Shown piece by piece: positions 36,692-45,919 of a DNA stretch of 64,000 nt. A model generated the notes under the pieces. It saw only the letters and a list, made by a program, of their open reading frames with translations. It did no database searches and had not been told where the DNA came from. The translations under genes and the position numbers were made by a program. This DNA comes from an uncultured Opitutales bacterium. GTDB taxonomy: Bacteria; Verrucomicrobiota; Verrucomicrobiia; Opitutales; Intestinicryptomonadaceae. The DNA lies in assembly GCA_944390805.1 (NCBI GenBank), contig CALXQW010000029.1, forward strand, positions 62,001 to 126,000, in the 5' to 3' direction. Positions within the stretch are counted from its first letter, which is position 1. Each line of letters opens with the position of its first letter.

Positions 36692-37468
36692 ATGCGATTT
36701 ACATTTTTGGGAACTGGAACCTCTCAGGGAGTTCCGCCAATCGCCTACGAGGGCGGCGGGTTAAATTTGGCATGTTCAAAGAACTGGCGTACTAGGGCAA
36801 GTGCGCATGTTGAGATGGGCGGCAAACACATACAGATAGACGCCGGGCCCGAGTTTAGAATGCAGTGCCTAAACTGCGGGATAACCTGGATAGACGTATT
36901 TCTACTGACGCACGGCCATGCCGACCATATAGCCGGAATGGACGATCTGCGCCGTTTTTGCGACAGAACAGCCGACAATGTCATAGACGTATATTCCAAC
37001 GCTTACGGCCTTGAACGCATAGCTGCCATGTTCCCCTACGCCATGAAAGGCAAGCCTACCGAAAGGGGATATCCGTGTTTCAACACTCACAGCATGCCGG
37101 AGGTTCTCGATTTAGGCGATGCCGGCAGTATAAGTTCTGTTGTTTTGCCGCATGGGCCGGTTGAGAGCTTGGGGTTTGTCTTTACAAGCGGCGGAAAGAA
37201 GATTGCGTATTATACAGACTGTAAATCTCTGCCCGAAAGGGCATTAGAACTTGCCGACGGGGCTGATGTTCTTGTGCTTGATGCCCTGAAGCTAAAGAAG
37301 CATCCGTCGCATCTAACTATTTACGAGGCCATAGAATACGCCGAAAAAATCGGCGCAAAGACCACATATTTTACCCATACAACCTGCCATATAGACTATT
37401 GTGTATGGGAAGATAAACTTCCCGCAGGCATGCATATAGCCTACGACGGACTCGTCTTTGAAGTTTGA
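36692..37468 (+). CDS. MBL-fold metal-dependent hydrolase (PhnP-like)
   Basis: 258 residues. GTGTSQGVPPIAY at 7-19 and HGHADH at 74-79 (H74, H76, D78 and H79 as zinc/manganese ligands), with DCKSLPERALE, LDALKLKKHPSHLT and YFTHTTCH later. The TSQGVP start and the DALK-x-x-xHPSH segment fit the PhnP/RNase Z-like branch, which cleaves cyclic phosphodiesters. The substrate is not known here. The following elbB gene starts 48 bases downstream. Confidence 0.87.
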   Translation: MRFTFLGTGTSQGVPPIAYEGGGLNLACSKNWRTRASAHVEMGGKHIQIDAGPEFRMQCLNCGITWIDVFLLTHGHADHIAGMDDLRRFCDRTADNVIDVYSNAYGLERIAAMFPYAMKGKPTERGYPCFNTHSMPEVLDLGDAGSISSVVLPHGPVESLGFVFTSGGKKIAYYTDCKSLPERALELADGADVLVLDALKLKKHPSHLTIYEAIEYAEKIGAKTTYFTHTTCHIDYCVWEDKLPAGMHIAYDGLVFEV

Positions 37469-37516
37469 CAAAAAATAAAATTGCCCGACGCTTTGAAATC
37501 TGAAAAAAATATTAAC

Positions 37517-38167
37517 ATGAAAAAAGTTGCGATAGTTCTTTCCGGGTGCGGCGTCTATGACGGCGCCGAAATTCACGAGGCCGTAATGCTGCTTTACGCC
37601 TGCCAAAAGGAGGGAGCTCAGGTTTCTTTCTTTGCGCCGGATATAGACCAGGCAGGCGTGGTAAACCATCTTGACGGTTCCGTATCGGAGGGGGCAAAGC
37701 GCAATGTGCTTGAAGAATCCGCCAGAATAGCAAGGGGAGATATTAGTCCGCTTTCAAAGTTCGATTCTTCCCGCTTTGATGCGCTATTTTTTGCAGGCGG
37801 CTTTGGAGCGGCAAAGAATCTGTGCTCTTTTGCTTTCGACGGCGCTGATTGCAGTGTAAATCCAGATGTTGAAAAGGCCGTATGCTCTATGGTTTCCAGC
37901 GGCAAGCCTCAGGGTTTTGTGTGCATATCTCCAGTAATAGCGGCGAGAGTTTTAGGAAACAGAAAAGTTAAGCTTACGATAGGTTCCGACACTTCTACGG
38001 CGGCCGCAGTTGAGAAGATGGGGGCAAGGCATGTAAATTGTTCTGTGGACGAATATTGTTTCGACGAAGAACTAAAAGTATATTCCACTCCGGCGTATAT
38101 GCTCGCAAAGAATACGGTGGAGCTGTTCTCTGGAATTTTTAAGATGGTTTCGGCGGCGCTAAGATAG
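37517..38167 (+). CDS. elbB: ElbB-like DJ-1/PfpI glyoxalase-type protein
   Basis: 216 residues. LSGCGVYDGAEIHEA at 8-22 with Cys11 and Glu19, FFAGGFGAAKNL at 91-102 and FVCISP at 134-139 fit ElbB, a DJ-1/PfpI protein first linked to isoprenoid biosynthesis and shown to have glyoxalase activity in E. coli. Many ElbB proteins read CIAP where this one has CISP around Cys136. An in-frame TTG at 37481 would add 12 residues that do not match the family, so I take the ATG at 37517. The next gene starts one base after the stop. Confidence 0.88.
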   Translation: MKKVAIVLSGCGVYDGAEIHEAVMLLYACQKEGAQVSFFAPDIDQAGVVNHLDGSVSEGAKRNVLEESARIARGDISPLSKFDSSRFDALFFAGGFGAAKNLCSFAFDGADCSVNPDVEKAVCSMVSSGKPQGFVCISPVIAARVLGNRKVKLTIGSDTSTAAAVEKMGARHVNCSVDEYCFDEELKVYSTPAYMLAKNTVELFSGIFKMVSAALR

Positions 38168-38168
38168 A

Positions 38169-40418
38169 ATGCGTAAAGTTTTAAACAGGGTTTTGGCGGT
38201 TTTCGTTTGCGCGCAGTTGGTGTTTGCGTGTGCGGCAGTTGGTGCGCAGGATTCGGTCATAATGCCGGGGCTGGTGAAGAACTTTGAGCTGCCTAATTTC
38301 GATCCGGATAGCGGGTTTAAAGATTGGGAGGTTTTTGGTTCCACAGCTAGGTATGTCGGGGAAAAGCTCGTAATTACAGACCTTAAGCTGGATCTGTACG
38401 ACGGCAAGAAAACGCAGATAAAGCGGGCAACATTCAAAAGTCCGCTTGCGGACGTTTATCCCGATATAAATGAAGGCGGCAGTAATGAACGGGTTGAAAT
38501 TTCCGGCGACGGTTTTATCCTTACGGGCAAGCGTTGGCTCTGGAGCGGAAAGCAGGACAAAATAGACATATATTCAGATGTGGTTTTGGACATTTCCGGG
38601 AAAAAGCCAGAAGATAAAACGCAGATAAAAAGCGTAGAGGCCACATTTGCGTCTGGCTCTGAAGACAACAAATTCGATTTCAGAAAGAATGTCAGCGTTG
38701 TAAACAGCCAGGCAAAGACCTTTTGCGATGTTCTCGAGGTTAGGGCTGCTAAAGATGCCGAGGGCGAAGATGCAAAAGACCATATAAAAGATATAATAGC
38801 TAAGGGAAATGTCAAATTTGAGTCGGACGGCAGAAAGAGCAGTAGCGGCTATGCCAAGATACTTCCTGCGGAAAATCTGGTTGTGCTGTTGGAAAAGCCA
38901 AGCCTGTTTGACGAATCTTCAAAGGCGTCTCTTTCCGGCGCCAGAATAGAAATAAGCAGGGCAAAAAATACAATAAAGAGTTTTTCCGATGCCAATACGC
39001 GTTCCACGGCAATAATTGTTGACGAGAGCGACGAGTCTGCTCCGGATACTATTTTCATAAGTTCTTCCGATGCCGTTTTAAGCCAGCCGCGCGAAGGCTT
39101 TTCCGAGTTTTCATTTGATAAAGACGTTAAGGTTACGTCGTCAAAATTCAAGGCCGAGGCCGATTCCTTGCGTGCGTATGCGTCTCCGGCAAAGTCGGGA
39201 GGCTCTGAGATATCCAAGATAGAAGGTTCGGGTAATGTTAGGCTTTTTAAAGACTCGCGTATGGCGTCTGCCAAGCGGCTTGAGGTCTTCCCTGCAAAGG
39301 GTGAGACTTGGCTGACAGATTCGGCAAAGCTTGAGGAGCGCGAGAAGGGAATGACTCTCGAAAGCAAGCTTATAATACTTCTTCAGAATTCGCAGACAGC
39401 TCTTGCCATATCCGACAAGAAAAATCCGGCAGATTTTGTAGTGGTCACTCTTTCCGGGGGCATGGAAGATTTGGAGCCGTCGGCAGCCCGCAACAAGGTT
39501 AAAGGAGATTCTAAAACTGTCATCAAGAGCAGAAATTTAAAGAGTGTAAAGAAGGGCGAGGCAAACATACTCTCATTTAGCGGCGACGTCAGCGTGGCGT
39601 CGGAAGGTATGAATGCGGTTTGCGCGGTTATGGACGTTTACGCTGACAGTGTTGACGCAGAGGGAAGCAGTGCTTCCATACGCCAGATAGTTGCCGCAAA
39701 AGATGTTGTAATGACACATGAAGATTACGTTGCTAAGTCTCAGATAGCATATATATTCCCCAAGGTTGACTCAGACTCCAAAGGCGAAAAGAAGCCTACC
39801 GAAACTTCCCACAGATTTGTTGAAATGCTCATTTCTCCCGACAAGCCCGATGAGCGCCCGTCCATAATTTTGCCGCACATGGACGGAATAGGTCTTGAGA
39901 AAACTGCTTCATCAGATGGGGAAGCCAAGAAGAATGGGGAGCCAACCCGCATAGTTTCAAACCGCCAGAGTTTGGTTGGTGGTGTCAAGGCCGACAGGTA
40001 TTTCTTTGAGGGCGATGTGAAGATTACCGGAGACGGAGTTGACGGTTCTTGCGACAGAATAGAAGTTGTCATGCTTAAGCCCCAGGCAGGTGCAGCCATT
40101 CCACAGGGGCAGGAACGTGGCATAGACAAGATAATTCTCTTTGGAAATGTAAAGATGACTCAGGGCCTTAAGGTTGCCACATGCGGCAGGGCAGATGTAT
40201 ATCCCAAAGCGGGAACAGTTGTTATGACTGATAATCCAGTGGTGATAAACAATGAAGATAACACCCGTGCTGAGGGCCCGCGCATAGTTTATGTAAACGG
40301 CACAAAGGGCGTGCGTATAGAGCCTCTGCTTGAGGAACAGTTCAATTCCATAGACGATTCCCAAACTCCGCCCAAGCGCCCAACTCTGCTTCTTCCCGCA
40401 ATAGGTTCAAAAGACTAA
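38169..40418 (+). CDS. Long LptC/LptA-like (OstA-repeat) periplasmic protein
   Basis: 749 residues with a signal peptide (1-26, cleavage near AVGA-QD). After it, about residues 45-140 look LptC-like (ARYVGEKLVITDLKLDLYDG, RVEISGDGFILTGK). Then come at least four modules of LptA/OstA type (about 155-270, 290-420, 450-540, 600-715), each with an I-x-A-x-GNVK or DV-type strand, an A-x-x-L-x-V-[YF] strand and a paired strand after it. Typical LptA has one module in about 185 residues. Cysteine recurs just before the same kind of strand in four places (FCDVLEV, VCAVMDVY, SCDRIEV, TCGRADVY). It may be a long LPS bridge between membranes. It starts one base after elbB. Assignment from pattern, not from alignment. 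Confidence 0.65.
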   Translation: MRKVLNRVLAVFVCAQLVFACAAVGAQDSVIMPGLVKNFELPNFDPDSGFKDWEVFGSTARYVGEKLVITDLKLDLYDGKKTQIKRATFKSPLADVYPDINEGGSNERVEISGDGFILTGKRWLWSGKQDKIDIYSDVVLDISGKKPEDKTQIKSVEATFASGSEDNKFDFRKNVSVVNSQAKTFCDVLEVRAAKDAEGEDAKDHIKDIIAKGNVKFESDGRKSSSGYAKILPAENLVVLLEKPSLFDESSKASLSGARIEISRAKNTIKSFSDANTRSTAIIVDESDESAPDTIFISSSDAVLSQPREGFSEFSFDKDVKVTSSKFKAEADSLRAYASPAKSGGSEISKIEGSGNVRLFKDSRMASAKRLEVFPAKGETWLTDSAKLEEREKGMTLESKLIILLQNSQTALAISDKKNPADFVVVTLSGGMEDLEPSAARNKVKGDSKTVIKSRNLKSVKKGEANILSFSGDVSVASEGMNAVCAVMDVYADSVDAEGSSASIRQIVAAKDVVMTHEDYVAKSQIAYIFPKVDSDSKGEKKPTETSHRFVEMLISPDKPDERPSIILPHMDGIGLEKTASSDGEAKKNGEPTRIVSNRQSLVGGVKADRYFFEGDVKITGDGVDGSCDRIEVVMLKPQAGAAIPQGQERGIDKIILFGNVKMTQGLKVATCGRADVYPKAGTVVMTDNPVVINNEDNTRAEGPRIVYVNGTKGVRIEPLLEEQFNSIDDSQTPPKRPTLLLPAIGSKD

Positions 40419-40672
40419 TATTTTAAATGTTTTTACATTTGGAGTTTCTTCATCAGGGTATTTTGCGTGAAAGCAAATTTCTGAGTACAGCATTAATTGT
40501 AAAAATTTATCTGCTGTGAAAAAACAAAGGCGCGTTTTTAATCAGAATTTTATTAATATATTATTATATTTTATAAGTTTAAATATTAATAATGAAAAAT
40601 GTATAAGAGCTTATGGAAAAGATTTTTTTCTAATGGTTATTTTACGCACGCTTATTTTTTGGAATAGTACTT

Positions 40673-40711
40673 AAAAATGCCATATTGCTTAAATACAATA
40701 TGGCATTTTTT
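40673..40711. terminator. Bidirectional terminator between convergent genes
   Basis: 15-pair stem AAAAATGCCATATTG / CAATATGGCATTTTT around an 8-base loop. It serves both the OstA-repeat gene (+) and the AMP-binding gene (-). The remaining intergenic bases (40419-40752, 334 in all) are AT-rich and hold no gene I can see. Confidence 0.9.
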
Positions 40712-40752
40712 GTGTGAGAAATTCTCTTACTTTAATGTAAAAGATGCGCCTT

Positions 40753-42405
40753 CTACACACCGTCTTTAGCCAGTTCTGCTAGTTTGAAAAGATCCAACTT
40801 GCCGCTTGCCAAAAGCGGAATTTTATCTGTTGCAACTATGTATTTTGGCTGCCAAAGATTGCTTATACCTGCTGCGCGCAGGGCATCTTTTACCTTGTGA
40901 AGTGTTAGGCTTTTATCGGCCGTAACAACAACAAGGGCTTCTCCCTTGCCCTCGTCTAGCCTCGACGAAACCGCAAGCATTGGTATCTGAGCAGAGTCGA
41001 ACCCAAATGCCTTGTTCAAGGCGTCTTCAACCGTTGCGTGCGGCACCATCTCCCCGCCTATTTTTGAAAAGCGCGACAACCTTCCGTCTATATAGAGGAA
41101 TCCGTCCGAGTCTATCCTTGCCAGATCACCCGTTACAAGCCAGTCTCCGTCGAAGACTTCTGCGGTTGCTTCAGGTCGGCCAAGATAGCCTGCAAAAACA
41201 TTAGGGCCAAGCATGCTCAGAAGCCCCCTCTGTCCAAAAGGCAGTTCCTTGCGCGTGCTAACATCTAAAATGCGTGCCTTCATTCCGGGGAAAAGCTTGC
41301 CTATTGACCCCTTGCGCGATCCGGTTGAAAAATATCCGTAGTCGGCCTCCTGCATGTTTACTCCAACAACGGGTGTAGTTTCCGTAAGCCCGTAGCCCTC
41401 GCGGTAGGAATTTGGAGAAAATGTGCTATTCCACAAATCCTCAAATCCGGCGGGGGTCTTTTCGGCACCTGCTATAGCCTTCTTTAGCGTCTTTAAGTCT
41501 TCCGGATTTGCGTATTTTATGTAGGCCCTGAAAAATGTTGGACTGCCTATCATCACCGTTGCACGCTTTTCCTTTATGGCGCGTATATTGCTCTTTATGT
41601 CGAGCGGATTAAACAAGCTTACCGTATAGCGAGGCTCTATTGCCATCAGCCACACTTCAAATAGCAGCCCAAATGAATGAAACACTGGAAGGTTTGCAAG
41701 TAGAACATCGTCATCTGTGAAAACCCTGCTTGCCTTGACCTGCAGGCAATTTGCTATTATGTTCTTTTGCGTGAGTATTGCGGCTTTTGGTGCGCCTTCG
41801 CTTCCGCTGGTAAAAACCAAAGTTGCCTCTTTTGAATTGTCTGCGTACTTGTCTATATTGTAGCTTGCAAGAAGCCCGCCAAAATCTTTCTCGGCACGGC
41901 TGCGGAGCATAGTAAGCTTTTCGATCGGAATGTTTTCAAGAATATCCTCGAGGTATTCAACTTTGCTTGTCCACGGATATTTAGGGTTTGCCGCGCTTAT
42001 CTTTTCGCGGAACTTCCTGCATGTTAGCATTACATCTATATCAGCTGTTTCCACGCAACTCTTTGCCGCAACGGGGCCCATCGTGAAATTTAAGTTCACA
42101 GGAATTTTTCCTGCGAATGTCAGCGCGTAATTTGCGGCGGCAGCCTCAAAAGAAGGCGGAATCAGCACGCCTATTCTCGGCTTTTCGGACAGCCCCGCCA
42201 TCTCTTCTGACAGCGCCAACGCCGCGCAGAGCATATCGTAGCCCGAATATGTCTTGCCCGCATCGCTAAAATCGCAAAGAAGCGGATTCTCCCCAGCTTT
42301 AGCCAATCCTGAAGCTATTGCGTAGGGCAGGGTATAGCGAAGTTCGTCGAGTTTTGCAAACTCGTCGTAGCCCATGTCGTATATGAAGTTCTGCATTGTC
42401 CGCAT
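40753..42405 (-). CDS. AMP-binding acyl-CoA/acyl-ACP synthetase (Aas-like C-half)
   Basis: 550 residues. The adenylate-forming motifs are clear: TLVFTSGSEGAPKAAILT (P-loop-like A3), EGYGLTETTPVV (A5), GDWLVTGDLA (A7) and the C-terminal catalytic lysine in LLASGKLDLFK (A10). GSPTFFRAYIKYANPEDL and LTETTPVVGVN resemble the acyl-ACP synthetase half of Aas (2-acyl-glycerophosphoethanolamine acyltransferase/acyl-ACP synthetase). The acyltransferase half is not fused. It could load exogenous fatty acids onto ACP or make acyl-CoA. Monocistronic. The start ATG lacks a clear ribosome site. Confidence 0.85.
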   Translation of the reverse strand: MRTMQNFIYDMGYDEFAKLDELRYTLPYAIASGLAKAGENPLLCDFSDAGKTYSGYDMLCAALALSEEMAGLSEKPRIGVLIPPSFEAAAANYALTFAGKIPVNLNFTMGPVAAKSCVETADIDVMLTCRKFREKISAANPKYPWTSKVEYLEDILENIPIEKLTMLRSRAEKDFGGLLASYNIDKYADNSKEATLVFTSGSEGAPKAAILTQKNIIANCLQVKASRVFTDDDVLLANLPVFHSFGLLFEVWLMAIEPRYTVSLFNPLDIKSNIRAIKEKRATVMIGSPTFFRAYIKYANPEDLKTLKKAIAGAEKTPAGFEDLWNSTFSPNSYREGYGLTETTPVVGVNMQEADYGYFSTGSRKGSIGKLFPGMKARILDVSTRKELPFGQRGLLSMLGPNVFAGYLGRPEATAEVFDGDWLVTGDLARIDSDGFLYIDGRLSRFSKIGGEMVPHATVEDALNKAFGFDSAQIPMLAVSSRLDEGKGEALVVVTADKSLTLHKVKDALRAAGISNLWQPKYIVATDKIPLLASGKLDLFKLAELAKDGV

Positions 42406-42466
42406 ACATCAAAAGCTTTTTTTATGCGCTGTCAATTTAGATTGGATCCCGTCTTACAGCAGCCGC

Positions 42467-42499
42467 AAAAAAAGGCGGAAAGAATATTTCTTCCCGCCT
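42467..42499 (-). terminator. Terminator of folD
   Basis: Minus strand: AGGCGGGAAGAAA / TTCTTTCCGCCT-type stem (42499-42473), followed by seven T (42473-42467). It lies 25 bases after the folD stop. Confidence 0.85.
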
Positions 42500-42523
42500 A
42501 AAAAATATACGGCATTATATATT

Positions 42524-43405
42524 CTATTTGCCCATGTGCCGCTTAAATGCGGCAAGGGTGTTTCTCATGAGTATTGCAACCGTCATCGGGCCGACACCTC
42601 CCGGAACGGGGGTAATCTTTGAGCATTTTGGAGCGACCGCATCGAAATCAACATCTCCAACCAGCCTGTACCCGCTCTTCTTTTCCGCGCATGGAATACG
42701 GTTTATGCCTACGTCTATCACGCAGGCGCCCTCCTTTACCATATCTGCCGTAACCGTCTTTGGCCTACCTACGGCGGCTATCAAAATGTCGGCCTGAGAA
42801 CATATCTCAGCAAGATTCTCACTCTTCGAGTGCGCCACAGTTACCGTTGCGTCCAGCCCCTTTTGCATTAGCAAAAGCGCCAAGGGCTTGCCTACTATTA
42901 GGCTTCTTCCTATCACAACTGCTCTCTTGCCTGCTGTCTGCACGCCCGAACGCTTAAGAAGCTCAACTATGCCTGCCGGAGTGCACGCCACAAAGGCGTT
43001 CTTGTTTTCCTGGCACAGCAATCCCAAATTTGCCGAGCTAAAACCGTCAACATCTTTGTCTGCTCTGACTCTGTTGAATGTTGCGCGCTCGTCAAGCTGC
43101 TTGGGCAGCGGAGCTTGTATAAGCATGGCGTCTACGGAATCGTCGGCATTAAGAGAGTCTATCAGCGCGTTCAACTCTTCTTGGCCGGTATTCTCCGGCA
43201 GCACAAAGAGTTTGCTCTCCATGCCTATTGCCTCAGATACGCTCTGCTTTTTTTTTACATAAGATATGCTCGCCGGATCCTCTCCAACTCTGATGAACGC
43301 CACGCAAGGTTTGCGCGGCGCATTAAGCCCCGCAAGCTCTCGGGTTAGCTCTTCGTGTATGGATTTTGCCACGGCGTTGCCGTCTATAAGATTGTCTTTA
43401 TTCAT
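42524..43405 (-). CDS. folD: Methylenetetrahydrofolate dehydrogenase/cyclohydrolase
   Basis: 293 residues. FolD interconverts 5,10-methylene-THF and 10-formyl-THF. The catalytic lysine is in SYVKKKQ (48-54); VDGFSSANLGLL, VIGRSLIVGKPLALLL and the C-terminal PVPGGVGPMTVAILMRNT are standard family segments. The start overlaps the stop of the upstream lipoprotein gene (ATGA at 43402-43405). A terminator follows. Confidence 0.97.
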   Translation of the reverse strand: MNKDNLIDGNAVAKSIHEELTRELAGLNAPRKPCVAFIRVGEDPASISYVKKKQSVSEAIGMESKLFVLPENTGQEELNALIDSLNADDSVDAMLIQAPLPKQLDERATFNRVRADKDVDGFSSANLGLLCQENKNAFVACTPAGIVELLKRSGVQTAGKRAVVIGRSLIVGKPLALLLMQKGLDATVTVAHSKSENLAEICSQADILIAAVGRPKTVTADMVKEGACVIDVGINRIPCAEKKSGYRLVGDVDFDAVAPKCSKITPVPGGVGPMTVAILMRNTLAAFKRHMGK

Positions 43406-43743
43406 CGTGAAATATCAAGGTTTTGGGCTTTTATTACAACATCGCCGTCTTCATAACGGGCAACTCCGCGCACAACAACAAGCTTGTTTAACAGAGAGTC
43501 TATGTTTGTTGCAGGTATGGAAGTATTGTCAACATAGCCTACAAAATCTCCATTTATGCTGTATAGTGAATAATTGTAAGGCGCAAGGAACCTTATCGGA
43601 GAGAATACCGCCCCGTTGTACTTTAAAATGCCCGTCATGGTTCTGGGCGATGAAACCATATTATCTGGCGTGTATCTGTGGCTGCATGCCGACAGAAATG
43701 TCCCCAGAATAATGGCCGCCGCTATGGGGATAATCTTTTTCAT
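43402..43743 (-). CDS. Small lipoprotein of unknown function
   Basis: 113 residues. Signal with KK at the start, hydrophobic IIPIAAAIILGTFLSA and lipobox LSAC, so Cys20 is the likely lipid site. The mature part has a small-domain look: FLAPYNYSLYSINGDFVGYVD and LVVVRGVARYEDGDVVIKAQNL, which resembles an OB-fold/nucleic-acid-binding-like strand set. I do not recognise a family. I start at the ATG at 43743; a GTG at 43755 is in frame. It is coupled to folD by ATGA, with no obvious functional link. Confidence 0.7.
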   Translation of the reverse strand: MKKIIPIAAAIILGTFLSACSHRYTPDNMVSSPRTMTGILKYNGAVFSPIRFLAPYNYSLYSINGDFVGYVDNTSIPATNIDSLLNKLVVVRGVARYEDGDVVIKAQNLDISR

Positions 43744-43947
43744 CGTAAGAAACACAATAGCAGTTGTCTTAAAAAGTTTTCAAGCGTTTTCAAAAAATTC
43801 CGCTGCTGCCGCACAACTAATAAAAAACGCAACATATATGCCGCCATATCTTGTGCGCTATGTTTCAGTTTTTTATTGGGAATTTTCGCGCACCGCAAAA
43901 TAAGCCTTTTGCCTGTGCGCAAGAAAATCCCATATTTTTTTGCAAGA

Positions 43948-44550
43948 TTAAATGAGCAAGCATGCCTGTATGCCAGGTCCGTGAACTCCCTCTATGAGTA
44001 TTCCCTCAACATCGGCCGTCTTTGAGGGCGAGCATACGTATATAGCATAAGGGGTATCGGTTAGCGTCTTGGAAAGAGCCTCAGGTATGGTCTGGACTAT
44101 ATCCGTCTTGTCTAGAAGCGCTATGTGCATCCACGGAGCTATTGATGTTAGCCTGTCGGCCGTGTCGCAATCTTTCAAGACCAGCGCTCCGCTTTCTGCT
44201 ATGCCCATAGATGCCCTGCTTACGCCAAATTGCGCCTCGTCAGGATTCTCCCTATCGAAAGACTTAAGCATCTCAAACTCTTCAGCCAGTTCGGGTAGTT
44301 CCGCTCCGGCTTTTGCGTCCATAACGCCCCTCTTGTAGCCCTGCGCGTGCAGAAATTTAACAAGGTCGTCAATGCTCTCAAATAGAGTTCCCCTGTTGGC
44401 CTTGAAATTGCGCTTAAACGCCTCGAGAGGAGTTCCAACTATTGCGGGTTTCGATACCACGTCTTCCTCTGAAAATTCCGCCGAAGGAATCTTTCCTCCC
44501 GCGCGCTTTTGGGCAGCGCTTATCCTGCTTAAAAATTTTTCCTTATCCAT
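43948..44550 (-). CDS. lutC: LutC/LUD-domain lactate utilisation protein
   Basis: 200 residues of the LUD domain family. FGVSRASMGIAESGALVL, LVNLALLDKTDIVQ-type segments (here MHIALLDKTDIVQTI) and PYAIYVCSPSKTADVEGILIEGVHGP match LutC/YkgG. With LutA and LutB it forms an L-lactate oxidising complex that makes pyruvate. The start overlaps the 3' end of lutB by 8 bases. 192 bases separate it from the lipoprotein gene. Confidence 0.93.
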   Translation of the reverse strand: MDKEKFLSRISAAQKRAGGKIPSAEFSEEDVVSKPAIVGTPLEAFKRNFKANRGTLFESIDDLVKFLHAQGYKRGVMDAKAGAELPELAEEFEMLKSFDRENPDEAQFGVSRASMGIAESGALVLKDCDTADRLTSIAPWMHIALLDKTDIVQTIPEALSKTLTDTPYAIYVCSPSKTADVEGILIEGVHGPGIQACLLI

Positions 44551-45919
44551 TTTTAAACCACTTTCTGAATAATCCCCCTCTGAATGACGGGAGAGTTCTG
44601 GTCTTAAACCACCTGCCTAAAGGCCCGAATTTTACCGCGCTAAGCGGCAGGAAATTTGCAAGCCTATTGAGCGGAACAAGCGCCCTCCAAAGTTTCGGGC
44701 GCGTTGCCAGGAATGTAAAAGGCGCAAAGTTTATGTCGTTTGGAACCTTGCAATGCTTTGTCTTTGACAAATCGCGCATCTTAAGAATGAGATCTGGCAA
44801 GGGGATCTTTGCGGGGCATACTTCCGCGCAGGCTCCACACAGTGTGCAGGCCTTTGGTAGATCTGCGTATTCGCAGAAATTTTCCCCGGCAAGCAGCGGA
44901 GATAACACTATGCCAAGCGGCCCGGGATATGTAGCCCTGTATGCATGCCCGCTTATGAGCCTGAATACCGGACACCTGTTCATACATGCCCCGCAGCGCA
45001 TGCACTTTAATATCTCGGCAAATTCGCTACCGAGTATATCGCTGCGGCCGTTGTCCAAAAATATAAGATACATCTTCTCCGGGCTGTTCTTTGCACTTCC
45101 CGGCCCGGATACAAAATCTGTATAAACCGTGCTATGCTGCCCCGTCGCGCTCCTCGCAAGCAGATTTAAAAATACAGCAAGCTCCTTTGCGGAGGGTATC
45201 ACCTTCTCGAACCCCGCTATGGCTACGTGTATCTTTGCCCCCGCCATTGAAAAGCGCGCGTTGCCCTCGTTTGTTATAAGCGCTATTGCTCCTTCCTTGG
45301 CAAGAACGTAGTTTGCGCCAGTTATTACGGCGTCTGCGGCAAGAAACTTCTTGCGCAGGTACTTTCGAGCGTTGAGAGTTATGTGCTGGGGGTTGTCGTC
45401 GTATGAGTCGGCAACATGGTGCTTCTCAAAAGATGCGGCAATATCGTCCCTCTTTCTGTGCATCGCGGGCTTTACTATGTGCGATGGCCCTTCTCCCTCT
45501 ATCTGTATTATCAGCTCGCCCAGGTCTGTCTCAACTATGTCTGTGCCAAGGCTCTGCAAGAATGAGTTTAGGCCTATCTCCTCCGTAGTCATGCTCTTTA
45601 CCTTGACCGCGTTTTTGACGCCTTCGGCCCTGAATATCTCAGCTATCTGTTCCTTAGCCTCTCTTGCGTCGGCGGCAAAGAGAACCTTTACTCCGTTCCT
45701 TTCGAGAGATTCAGCCGCTCGTCTTACATTTTCGGCAAGGTCCTGCCCCTTTATGGCATTGGCTATTCCCCTTAGCCTGTCTGTCTTCCCTTCTTCAGGA
45801 TAGGCCGCCTCAAATATTCTCTTTCTTGCTGCTGTTGTCTCCTTACTTGCCGAGCCAACCGCACTTTTTGTTGACGGCTTTATCTTTGCGCAGAAATCGT
45901 CTATGGGTTGCGTTGCCAT
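44543..45919 (-). CDS. lutB: LutB iron-sulfur protein of L-lactate utilisation
   Basis: 458 residues. An LUD domain in the N-terminal two thirds (TTEEIGLNSFLQSLGTDIVETDLGE, KEGAIALITNEGNAR-type segments) is followed by two [4Fe-4S] clusters: C306, C309, C312, C316 in CMRCGACMNRCP and C358, C361, C364, C368 in CTLCGACAEVCP. Central subunit of LutABC. ATG shares its first base with the TAA of lutA (TAATG at 45921-45917). Full length. Confidence 0.96.
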   Translation of the reverse strand: MATQPIDDFCAKIKPSTKSAVGSASKETTAARKRIFEAAYPEEGKTDRLRGIANAIKGQDLAENVRRAAESLERNGVKVLFAADAREAKEQIAEIFRAEGVKNAVKVKSMTTEEIGLNSFLQSLGTDIVETDLGELIIQIEGEGPSHIVKPAMHRKRDDIAASFEKHHVADSYDDNPQHITLNARKYLRKKFLAADAVITGANYVLAKEGAIALITNEGNARFSMAGAKIHVAIAGFEKVIPSAKELAVFLNLLARSATGQHSTVYTDFVSGPGSAKNSPEKMYLIFLDNGRSDILGSEFAEILKCMRCGACMNRCPVFRLISGHAYRATYPGPLGIVLSPLLAGENFCEYADLPKACTLCGACAEVCPAKIPLPDLILKMRDLSKTKHCKVPNDINFAPFTFLATRPKLWRALVPLNRLANFLPLSAVKFGPLGRWFKTRTLPSFRGGLFRKWFKNG

